Source: an uncultured bacterium
GTDB taxonomy: Bacteria > Cyanobacteriota > Vampirovibrionia > Gastranaerophilales > Gastranaerophilaceae
Direction of reading: 5' to 3'
Length of the DNA stretch: 15,786 nt
Assembly: GCA_905216055.1 (NCBI GenBank)
Contig: CAJMSH010000017.1
Location: 1-15,786, forward strand
The notes beneath the pieces were generated by a model, which did not search any database, was not told where the DNA came from, and worked only from the letters and a program-made list of their open reading frames with translations. Position numbers and translations under genes: made by a program. Positions 5,562 to 12,435 of the stretch are shown piece by piece. Position 1 is the stretch's first letter; each line of letters starts with the position of its first letter.

Positions 5562-7220
5562 CTACTCACCACAGATAGTAATAACAAATTCACTGCCTTT
5601 ACCTTCTTCACTGTTTACAATGATTTCGCCGTGATGCTTCTCTATTATTTTTGTGCAAATTGCTAATCCAAGGCCTGTGCCGACACCTGAACTTTTTGTC
5701 GTAAATCCGGCTGTAAATATTTTGTTGAGCTGATTTTTGGGGATTCCTTTGCCTGTATCTTTGATTTTTACTACAAGTTTTTTATCTTTGTATTCTGTTG
5801 TAATTGTTATTGTGCCTTTGCCTTCTATTGCCTGGCAAGCGTTTATCAATATGTTTGTGAAAACTTGGTTAAGCATGTTTGGAAAGCATTTGATAGCGGG
5901 GATTTTGCCGTAATTTTTTATGATATCAATTCGGTTTTTTGTTTCGTGTCTGATTAATTCCAGAGTTAAATCAAGTTCTTTATTTATATCTGCTTCTTGT
6001 AATTCTGCTTCATCAAGGCGAACAAACTTTTTCAATGAAGTTACAATGTTGCTTATTCTATTCACAGCTTCTTTATCAATTTCATTGATGTCTGTAAGCA
6101 TTTCTTTTAATTCGCCGTCTTCTATTGAACCAAGAAGCTTTGCGACTATTCCGTTATTTGATTTTATTGAGGCGACGGGGGTATTTATTTCATGAGCTAC
6201 TCCTGCTACAAGTTGTCCGAGCGATGCCATTTTTTCTGAATTTATCAGTTGAATTTGTGTTTCTTTCAATTCTTTCAGGGTATTTTGGAGTTCTTTTACT
6301 GTTTGTATATTTTTCTGATAAAGTTCTGCTCTTGTTATTGCGTTAGAAAGTTGCGATGAAATTGCTTCAAGAATTTCAATTTCTTCATTGAGTTCACGCT
6401 TTTGATAACTAAGCAAAACTATTACACCTATTAGGTTTTGCACATGGTAGACCGGTACAACTATTCTTAAAATCGGTTGTTTAAAAGGTTTTGCATTAAG
6501 GTATTCTATTAGTGAATTACAAACTGAAATCTCTTTTGCTGCAATAGTTTGCGCTGTTTTTTCATCAAAGTTAATTACATTTGGCATTTTGGATTTTTTG
6601 ATGCCGTAAACTTCTTCTATCTCAAATCCGTTTTGGGTGGTTTTTGCATAATATGCTTTGTATGAGCTAAACATTATTGCAAGTTCTTTCAATGCGGATT
6701 GCAAAATTTGTGAGATATCGATGCTTTCTCTTATAATATTGGAAACCTTGTTTATAAGCGCAATTCGGATTGCTTGGCTTTGCGCTTTCATTTTAATTTT
6801 TTGCAAATCTTCGTTTTCTTCAACGAGTTTTTCAATCTTTGTTTTTAAATTTTCGTTTTCTTTATAAACATCATTAAGTTGATTTTGAGCACTCACATCT
6901 GTGAAAAATATAATTGTATATTTTCCTTTTTTGATGGCTTGCATATCGTAATAGAATAATCTGTTTAATTCTGATTGATATGAAATTCTGGCGAAAAAAT
7001 TTTCTTTTGAAATTATTGCGTGATAAATCGGGGAATAAATTTCTATATTTTCGCTATCTAAGGGGCAAATATCAAAACTTGAATGATGAGAAAGTTTTTT
7101 TATATTTGTAAAATCTTTAAACCACCTTTTGAAAGTGTGGTTTTGATAAACTACCTCATGCTTTTTATTTAAGATAATTACGGCATCCCTAAATTGTCTG
7201 AAAATATCAAACTTTTTCAT
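5562..7220 (-). CDS. Cytoplasmic sensor histidine kinase, PAS-GAF-HisKA-HATPase
   Basis: A 552-residue protein with no membrane segment or signal peptide. Order: a PAS-like domain (about 1-115, DAVIILNKKHEVVYQN then a beta-sheet rich end), a coiled coil (about 115-150), a GAF-like domain (about 160-300, ending VVPVYHVQNLIGVIVLLSYQKRELNEEIEILEAI), a second coiled coil, the dimerisation/phosphoacceptor helix SLGQLVAGVAHEINTPVASI with phospho-His 343, and the ATPase domain with N box NQVFTNILINACQAI, G1 DTGKGIP, F box IFTAGFTTK and G2 GTGLGLAI. All catalytic boxes are intact. No response regulator is nearby, so it is an orphan kinase sensing an internal signal. ATG 7220 is chosen over ATG 7238 because a TATAAT box ends six bases before it and there is no Shine-Dalgarno. 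Confidence 0.9.
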   Translation of the reverse strand: MKKFDIFRQFRDAVIILNKKHEVVYQNHTFKRWFKDFTNIKKLSHHSSFDICPLDSENIEIYSPIYHAIISKENFFARISYQSELNRLFYYDMQAIKKGKYTIIFFTDVSAQNQLNDVYKENENLKTKIEKLVEENEDLQKIKMKAQSQAIRIALINKVSNIIRESIDISQILQSALKELAIMFSSYKAYYAKTTQNGFEIEEVYGIKKSKMPNVINFDEKTAQTIAAKEISVCNSLIEYLNAKPFKQPILRIVVPVYHVQNLIGVIVLLSYQKRELNEEIEILEAISSQLSNAITRAELYQKNIQTVKELQNTLKELKETQIQLINSEKMASLGQLVAGVAHEINTPVASIKSNNGIVAKLLGSIEDGELKEMLTDINEIDKEAVNRISNIVTSLKKFVRLDEAELQEADINKELDLTLELIRHETKNRIDIIKNYGKIPAIKCFPNMLNQVFTNILINACQAIEGKGTITITTEYKDKKLVVKIKDTGKGIPKNQLNKIFTAGFTTKSSGVGTGLGLAICTKIIEKHHGEIIVNSEEGKGSEFVITICGE

Positions 7221-7226
7221 ATAAAT

Positions 7227-7255
7227 ATTATATTTCAAGAAATATTAGTGGGCAA
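7227..7255 (-). promoter_or_regulatory. Promoter of the histidine kinase gene, predicted leaderless
   Basis: On the minus strand TTGCCC (7255-7250), a 17-base spacer and TATAAT (7232-7227), then six bases to ATG 7220. This predicts transcription starting at the ATG. The promoter occupies the 74-base gap shared with the divergent XRE gene, so the two promoters must overlap. Confidence 0.6.
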
Positions 7256-7294
7256 TTTTTTAAATATATATCAATATGTTGTGGGAGGTTTATT

Positions 7295-7504
7295 ATGGAA
7301 GGATTTAAAAAAGTTGGAGAAAAAATAAAATATTACAGAGAAAAAAGAGGGTTATCGCGTCAAATGCTTGCAAAAAGGGCTTATATGACGGTTGGAAAGC
7401 TCGAAGAAATTGAAAATGGTGAAATTGTTTATCATTTTTGGACGCTTCAAAAGATTGCAAAAGCTTTAGATGTGGATTTGCCTGAACTTTTGGATTTTGA
7501 TTAA
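7295..7504 (+). CDS. Small XRE-family helix-turn-helix regulator
   Basis: A 69-residue protein consisting only of a Cro/C1-type helix-turn-helix domain: VGEKIKYYREKRGLSRQMLAKRAYMTVGKLEEIENGEIVYHFWTLQKIAKALDVDLPELLDF. The recognition helix lies around residues 29-37 and the fold spans about 5-65. It has no ligand or dimerisation domain, so it probably dimerises through the HTH or acts with a partner. The ribosome binding site GGGAGG (7283-7288) is six bases before the ATG. It is divergent from the histidine kinase with 74 bases between the starts, suggesting it controls the shared promoter region; target and signal are unknown. Confidence 0.85.
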   Translation: MEGFKKVGEKIKYYREKRGLSRQMLAKRAYMTVGKLEEIENGEIVYHFWTLQKIAKALDVDLPELLDFD

Positions 7505-7600
7505 TTTGTTTAATAGAAATTATGAATTTAAAAATCCTTATAAAGAAAGTGTTTTAGTGATTTTTTGTAACATAATGTAAAGCAAATAAATTAATTTTAT

Positions 7601-7630
7601 TAAAGTAAAAATATATTCTTGCCGTAAAAT
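7601..7630 (+). promoter_or_regulatory. Sigma-28/FliA-like promoter of the EF-hand/LysM gene
   Basis: TAAAGT at 7601-7606 and GCCGTAAAAT at 7621-7630. This resembles the FliA/SigD consensus (TAAAGTTT, 11 bases, GCCGATAA) with one extra spacer base and an A missing after GCCG. The same arrangement at identical spacing occurs at 13614-13643. A leader of about 34 bases with a GGAG site follows. Confidence 0.45.
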
Positions 7631-7670
7631 CCTCATGTAAGGTTAGAGTTTTTAATCGGAGAAATTTAAA

Positions 7671-9548
7671 ATGAGTGATTATAGCGACAATGGAATATCT
7701 TTTGGTAAAAACAAGAAAATAAATTTTAGCAACTTTAACGGTATTCATAAAGATGATTTAAAAGCAGAAAAAGGTGCATTGAAAGATTCTTTGTTTGCTA
7801 AATATGATAAAAACAAAGATAATATTTTAGATGAAACCGAATTAAAATTTTTGCAAAATGATATTCAAGGATTTGCGAAAAATGAAAAGCTTAGCAACCG
7901 CGAAACCAAAAAATTCTTCAAAAGTTTAGGTCTAGAAAACAATAAATCATTGAAGCGCGATGATTTATATAATTTTCTTTCAACAATTCAAGCGGACAAA
8001 GATTCAATAGCTTCAGCTTCTACAAGTAGTGAAAGTGGAACTACTTTTGTAGAATATAAACCAGATGAAAATAATGCAATAAAACGAGAAGTATATTCAA
8101 ATGAACAAGACGGAAGTCATAAACCAGTAGCAGAACAAGTTTTATATGATGAAAATCATGTATTAACAACTCTTTATAAAGAAGATGGGACAATACATAA
8201 ATTTGATGTACGAGATAATATGCAATTTCTAACAGTTACTAATTCTGATGGTAAAACAAAAATGCTTCAGGAAATGAATAAAGATACCAATGAAACAGTA
8301 ACGACAGAATTTGCTGACGATGGAGAAACAATTGCATCAAAATATAGAGAAAATGGCGCAATAACAGAATATCTGGATCCTAATAATGATAGAGTAACTA
8401 TGCGAGTTACTGATAAAGGTAATGGTGTAACCGAAAAAGTTAAATATGATTACAATGAAGACGGATCATATAAGACAACTTTACTTGATGCAAATGACAA
8501 ACCTGTATCATCAGTAACTAAAAAAGGAGATAAAGAACTTGCCACATCTTCAATTACAACTTCAGAAGACGGCTCAACAACAGAGATTGTTACATCCGGA
8601 GAAGGAGAAAATGTACAAAGAACAAAAGTTGTAAAAGATAAAGACGGTAATGTCACAACAAAAGTTAATATTGATGAAAACGGTAATGCAGTAGCATATA
8701 ATCATAAGGTTAATGAAGGTGAAAACTGGTATGGTATAGTTCAAGCAAAATACGGTATTACTGACTATAAAACAACAATGGAAATAGTACATCAGTTGAA
8801 GAAAAATGCAAATGTCAGAAGAAGTTCATCTGTAATGCCGAGTGAAATCGAATTGCCGCCAACTGTAAAATTGAAAAACGGTCAAGAAATCGCATTGAAA
8901 GATATTGATGCAAAATTTGATGAGTTAAATTCAGCCAGTGCAAAGGTTGATGTTCCGCAAATTCCTGATGATTTGCCTCAAGCTTATCCTCAAGATAAAT
9001 TAGCAGAAATAGAGAAAAATATTACTATTCCACAAGAGTATCTAGAAGTAAAACCTGAAAATGCCGGTAAAACAATAACTCAATCAGACGGCAAAATTCT
9101 TGAATATAATGAAGATGGAAAAGTTCTGTACGTATATAATTCAGAGGCAGATTTAAAAGCAAATCGTCCTACAGTTGACTTATCTTATGGTACAGATTAT
9201 CAAATAAATAAATATAACGAAAAAGGTCATAAAATAGGTGAAACTTATTATAATAGCAATGGAAATTTAGAATTTTTTATTGTAAATGAGGGTATTGACC
9301 CAAAAACTGGTAATAATGATAGAGCAATAATGTATAAGACCAATGGAAAGGTTGATTCTCTGTATAAATATCAGTACAATGAAGATGGAAACCTTACTGT
9401 TTGTGATCTATTTAGAGCAAATGATGATGGTCAATTTGTATTTCAAGATCATACAGAAAGGAAATATAATAATGACGGAACAAAAACAAGAGTAATTACA
9501 TATAATGCTGAAGGTAATTTAACAGAAGATAAAATTTATGATATGTAA
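7671..9548 (+). CDS. EF-hand and LysM domain repeat protein
   Basis: A 625-residue hydrophilic protein. Residues 38-105 form an EF-hand pair: the first loop DKNKDNILDETE (46-57) has all canonical calcium ligands, the second (around GLENNKSLKRDD) is degenerate. From about 120 to 340 there are irregular, mainly beta-strand repeats of the type xDGxxT...Y, reminiscent of YD/toxin-type or MORN-like repeats. A LysM-like domain follows at about 343-402 (HKVNEGENWYGIVQAKYGI), and further YNEDG/YNEKG repeats run to the end. There is no signal peptide or membrane segment, although LysM usually binds peptidoglycan outside the cytoplasm. The coding strand is markedly A-rich compared with neighbours. GGAG about ten bases upstream supports the ATG. 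Function unknown; a cell-surface or scaffold role is inference. Confidence 0.8.
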   Translation: MSDYSDNGISFGKNKKINFSNFNGIHKDDLKAEKGALKDSLFAKYDKNKDNILDETELKFLQNDIQGFAKNEKLSNRETKKFFKSLGLENNKSLKRDDLYNFLSTIQADKDSIASASTSSESGTTFVEYKPDENNAIKREVYSNEQDGSHKPVAEQVLYDENHVLTTLYKEDGTIHKFDVRDNMQFLTVTNSDGKTKMLQEMNKDTNETVTTEFADDGETIASKYRENGAITEYLDPNNDRVTMRVTDKGNGVTEKVKYDYNEDGSYKTTLLDANDKPVSSVTKKGDKELATSSITTSEDGSTTEIVTSGEGENVQRTKVVKDKDGNVTTKVNIDENGNAVAYNHKVNEGENWYGIVQAKYGITDYKTTMEIVHQLKKNANVRRSSSVMPSEIELPPTVKLKNGQEIALKDIDAKFDELNSASAKVDVPQIPDDLPQAYPQDKLAEIEKNITIPQEYLEVKPENAGKTITQSDGKILEYNEDGKVLYVYNSEADLKANRPTVDLSYGTDYQINKYNEKGHKIGETYYNSNGNLEFFIVNEGIDPKTGNNDRAIMYKTNGKVDSLYKYQYNEDGNLTVCDLFRANDDGQFVFQDHTERKYNNDGTKTRVITYNAEGNLTEDKIYDM

Positions 9549-9564
9549 TAAAATATTGTAAAAG

Positions 9565-9593
9565 AAAAACAGCCCTAAAATAGGACTGTTTTT
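9565..9593. terminator. Bidirectional intrinsic terminator
   Basis: AAAAACAGCCCTA (9565-9577) pairs with TAGGACTGTTTTT (9581-9593) with one C-A mismatch and a three-base loop. A and T runs at the two ends let it serve both the EF-hand/LysM gene (plus) and the phosphofructokinase gene (minus), which converge here. Confidence 0.85.
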
Positions 9594-9620
9594 CAATTTG
9601 TTTAACTTAATTATGATTTA

Positions 9621-11303
9621 TTAAACGTTTGCAAGTTCTTTAGATCTTTCAAGTTTAAGAGTGCAAGTTGTAACATCGCAAACACTTGATGGTCCAAAGT
9701 ATTGAATTGCACCAGGGAATAAATATCTGTCATTCATAGCCCAGTCTTCTCTGTTTTCTTCAAGTTGTTTGAAAACAGGTCCGTTTAATTTTACAAGAGC
9801 TTTTTGAATTACAGGTTTCATTTCACCGTGACGTTTTTCCATGTTCATCATCATAGTAAGCGGAACACCGCCTGCAATCCATTGAGAAGCAGGTGCTGTA
9901 AGATTTCTTACTGATGATAAATATCCTGTCAAACCAAAGTTGATTAATGCGAATGCGTTAAAGCCTAATGAATAGCAATAATCAGCATCAAAGTTTGAAG
10001 GGAATGCACATCTTCCTTCGTAACCGAAGAAGTGTGATTGCGGATTGAATTTACCGATGTAATCCCCTTGGATTTTTAATTCATCTAATTTTGTTGAAAT
10101 CATTTCGATTAACAATTTTTCAGTTTCAATTTTTGATACCTGAACGTTACCGTGTGGGTCACGATCTGCTAGTAATTGACCTTTGATAAGTGCAGGTAAT
10201 GAGTTGTAAACTTTTGCATTCGCAGGATCAAGTCTGTTTTCAACAATATCAAATTTATCACGAATTGTTGTAGCGTTAACGAAATCAGGATCGTTTTCCA
10301 AAGATGCCATAATATCGTTAAGGTTTGAAATCATTGATTTCATTTCAGGGATAAATTCGATTAAGCCTTCCGGAACAACTGCGATACCAAAGTTTTTACC
10401 CATATCAGCACGTCTTACGATAATGTCACACATATAGTTGATAATGCTTTCCAAAGACATTTTCTTTTCTTCAACTTCTTCTGAAATTAAAGTGATGTTT
10501 GGTTGAGTTTGTAAAGCAGCTTCCAATGCAACGTGAGATGCGCTTCTGCCCATAATTTTAATAAAGTGCCAATATTTTTTAGCAGAATTAGCATCACGTT
10601 CAATGTTTCCGATAAGTTCTGCATAAGTTTTTGTTGCAGTATCAAAACCGAATGAAATTTCGATTTGATCATTTTTCAAGTCACCGTCAATAGTTTTTGG
10701 ACATCCGATTACTTGAATACCGCTGTTGTGTGTAACAAACCATTCTGCTAAAAGTGCTGCGTTAGTGTTTGAATCATCTCCGCCGATAATTACAACAGCA
10801 GAAATATTTAATTTTTTGCAAACACTCAAAGCTTTTTGGAATTGTTCTTCTGTTTCAAGTTTAGTTCTGCCTGAACCGATAATATCGAAACCGCCAGTGT
10901 TTCTGTAAGCGTCAATGAATTTGTCATCAAATTCAACATATTTTCCATCAATAATACCTGATGGGCCGCCTAAGAAACCGTAAAGTTTGTTAGCAGAATT
11001 AGCTTGTTTCAAAGCGTCATACAAACCTGCAATTACGTTGTGACCGCCTGGAGCTTGGCCGCCTGATAGGATTACACCAACATTTCTTACATCTGATACA
11101 GATGAAGAAGATGATGTTTTAAAAGTTACAACAGGTTTTCCGTATGTATTTTTGAATAAATTTTGAATTTGTTCCTGATCTCTAACAGATTGAGTTGCGG
11201 AACCTTCAACCATTTCTAAGCTGTTAATGCCGTTTGCAAGGCTTTCAGGAAGTTTTGGTTGATATTTTAATCTCTCAATTTGTAACGGTGAAAGTTTTTC
11301 CAT
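9621..11303 (-). CDS. pfp: Pyrophosphate-dependent 6-phosphofructokinase, long form
   Basis: A 560-residue enzyme that reversibly phosphorylates fructose 6-phosphate with PPi in glycolysis/gluconeogenesis. Visible motifs are GGQAPGG (81-87), GGDDSNTNA (174-182), PKTIDGD (202-208) and MGRSASH (251-257). The double Asp in GGDD and the Lys in PKTIDGD are the residues that mark PPi rather than ATP as phosphoryl donor. Its length, long N-terminal extension and C-terminal half match the plant beta-subunit/spirochaete/chlamydial long type, not the 320-residue ATP enzyme. ATG 11303 gives the natural start MEKLSPLQIERLKYQPKLP with an AGAG/AAGG purine stretch upstream; longer starts up to 11381 add a hydrophobic stretch foreign to the family. 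Codon use looks like that of a well expressed gene. Confidence 0.92.
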   Translation of the reverse strand: MEKLSPLQIERLKYQPKLPESLANGINSLEMVEGSATQSVRDQEQIQNLFKNTYGKPVVTFKTSSSSSVSDVRNVGVILSGGQAPGGHNVIAGLYDALKQANSANKLYGFLGGPSGIIDGKYVEFDDKFIDAYRNTGGFDIIGSGRTKLETEEQFQKALSVCKKLNISAVVIIGGDDSNTNAALLAEWFVTHNSGIQVIGCPKTIDGDLKNDQIEISFGFDTATKTYAELIGNIERDANSAKKYWHFIKIMGRSASHVALEAALQTQPNITLISEEVEEKKMSLESIINYMCDIIVRRADMGKNFGIAVVPEGLIEFIPEMKSMISNLNDIMASLENDPDFVNATTIRDKFDIVENRLDPANAKVYNSLPALIKGQLLADRDPHGNVQVSKIETEKLLIEMISTKLDELKIQGDYIGKFNPQSHFFGYEGRCAFPSNFDADYCYSLGFNAFALINFGLTGYLSSVRNLTAPASQWIAGGVPLTMMMNMEKRHGEMKPVIQKALVKLNGPVFKQLEENREDWAMNDRYLFPGAIQYFGPSSVCDVTTCTLKLERSKELANV

Positions 11304-11494
11304 ATTTCTCTTACCTTTCTTAAGTAACACTAATTTTACAATTAATATATTACAATAAAAAAGATATTTTTTACACAGCATACAGCTAAGAATTTGAAGA
11401 TTAAAAATAGGAATGAAACAAAACTTAACAAAAAAGGCAATTATTTTGGGAATATATACTTTATATATATAGAGTATAAAATTTGAGGCTTATT

Positions 11495-11980
11495 ATGGGT
11501 AAAGTAAATCAAACACAAGGGATTTTAACGGAACAGCAGTTTAATTCGAGTCCATTAAAAAATGTAATGTCTTATAAAGATTATTTTGACAAGGCATTAA
11601 AACTTGGTTCTGCCTTTACTTTCTCACGTGCTATTGCTATGCAAAATGCCGAAGATACAAAAAATAATATTGACGATTCAGTAAAGGGTTATTATCTGGA
11701 AAAAGAAAATAAAAAAGCTCAGGCAGAAGAAAAATATTATGCAGCATTAGCTCAATATGATGCTATGAAATCAAATCAGGAGTCTGCTATAAAGAATTTG
11801 AAATATGCAACAAGTATGTATGGAGATGGTTCTTCTCAGTATTCGGATGCGTTGAAAAAATATAATCTTTCTGCAAAATCACTTTTCGGTGCTGATGTAA
11901 ATTTGAGTGTTGCAAGAGATCAGTTTAATTTTGCTAATACATCTGCATTTAAGGCATATTTGTCAACGCAGTTAACTTAA
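11495..11980 (+). CDS. Uncharacterised helical protein
   Basis: A 161-residue protein I do not recognise. After a polar N-terminus (MGKVNQTQGILTEQQFNSSPLKNV) most of it is predicted helical and alanine/lysine/glutamate-rich. A likely coiled coil runs from about 60 to 100 (KENKKAQAEEKYYAALAQYDAMKSNQESAIKNLK), and a second Ala/Phe-rich helical part extends to the end (ARDQFNFANTSAFKAYLSTQLT). There is no signal peptide and no cysteine. ATG 11495 is chosen because GAGG (11485-11488) lies six bases upstream; an in-frame TTG at 11483 would overlap that site. It is divergent from the phosphofructokinase gene and followed by rpsO without a visible terminator. Confidence 0.65.
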   Translation: MGKVNQTQGILTEQQFNSSPLKNVMSYKDYFDKALKLGSAFTFSRAIAMQNAEDTKNNIDDSVKGYYLEKENKKAQAEEKYYAALAQYDAMKSNQESAIKNLKYATSMYGDGSSQYSDALKKYNLSAKSLFGADVNLSVARDQFNFANTSAFKAYLSTQLT

Positions 11981-11988
11981 AGTTACAA

Positions 11989-12016
11989 TTCACTTGCAAT
12001 TTTTCCTTTATATATT
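11989..12016 (+). promoter_or_regulatory. Possible rpsO promoter
   Basis: TTCACT (11989-11994), a 16-base spacer and TATATT (12011-12016), with TATTAT overlapping at 12013-12018. The predicted start is about 12022-12025, right at the base of the leader hairpin. The -35 match is weak and AT-rich alternatives exist. Confidence 0.35.
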
Positions 12017-12071
12017 ATCATGCAACTTGTAGAGTGCTTACGCCAATAATCACTCAACAAGTAAAGGAAAA
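12001..12071 (+). promoter_or_regulatory. rpsO leader hairpin and anti-Shine-Dalgarno
   Basis: ACTTGT and GAGTG (12025-12030, 12032-12036) pair with CACTC and ACAAGT (12051-12055, 12057-12062) around one A-A mismatch and a 14-base loop. The stem ends directly at the Shine-Dalgarno AAGGA (12064-12068). In addition TTTTCCTTTA (12001-12010) is perfectly complementary to TAAAGGAAAA (12062-12071), which contains the Shine-Dalgarno. This fits S15 autoregulation or read-through control, as known for other rpsO leaders. Confidence 0.5.
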
Positions 12072-12076
12072 TTAAT

Positions 12077-12340
12077 ATGAATTTGAAAAACAAACAGGAA
12101 ATAGTTAAACAATACGGTAAAAATGAAAAAGATACCGGATCAACAGCAGTTCAAGTAGCTATGATGAGCCAAAAAATTACTGAACTTACTGAACACCTTA
12201 AATCTAATCAAAAAGATTTCGCTACAAAAAGAGGTCTTTTGATGATGGTAGGTAAAAGAAAAAGACTACTTTCTTATTTGAAATCTCAAAATCTTGATGA
12301 ATATAGAGATTTAATCAAGAAATTGGGTATCAGAGGCTAG
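12077..12340 (+). CDS. rpsO: 30S ribosomal protein S15
   Basis: An 87-residue protein matching S15 along its whole length, including DTGSTAVQVAMMSQKITELTEHLKSNQKDFATKRGLLMMVGKRKRLLSYLK and the LIKKLGIRG end. S15 binds 16S rRNA at the helix 20-22 junction early in assembly of the 30S platform, and in many bacteria it represses its own mRNA. The ribosome binding site AAGGA is eight bases before the ATG, adjacent to a leader hairpin. The gene stands alone, not next to pnp or truB as often seen, and ends at a strong terminator. Confidence 0.97.
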   Translation: MNLKNKQEIVKQYGKNEKDTGSTAVQVAMMSQKITELTEHLKSNQKDFATKRGLLMMVGKRKRLLSYLKSQNLDEYRDLIKKLGIRG

Positions 12341-12363
12341 TTTTTAAAGCTTTTGAAAAATTT

Positions 12364-12394
12364 AAAAAAAGGCTGTCATAAGACGGCCTTTTTT
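12364..12394 (+). terminator. Intrinsic terminator of rpsO
   Basis: AAAAAAGGCTGTC (12365-12377) pairs with GACGGCCTTTTTT (12382-12394) with one T-G wobble and loop ATAA, ending in six T. The A-run on the left could also let it work on the minus strand. Confidence 0.88.
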
Positions 12395-12402
12395 AATATA
12401 AT
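12373..12402 (+). promoter_or_regulatory. Possible hydF promoter overlapping the rpsO terminator
   Basis: TATAAT at 12397-12402 lies just after the rpsO terminator. An 18-base spacer back is CTGTCA (12373-12378), a fair -35 box that sits inside the terminator stem. Start would be near 12409, with AAAGGG (12422-12427) as ribosome binding site before TTG 12436. Confidence 0.35.
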
Positions 12403-12435
12403 TTTTTTAAATAAAATATTGAAAGGGAATTTAAT

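Noticed and set aside
11304..11381. Longer phosphofructokinase start at 11381
   Set aside because: Adds a hydrophobic 26-residue extension unlike the family; ATG 11303 has a purine-rich ribosome site.
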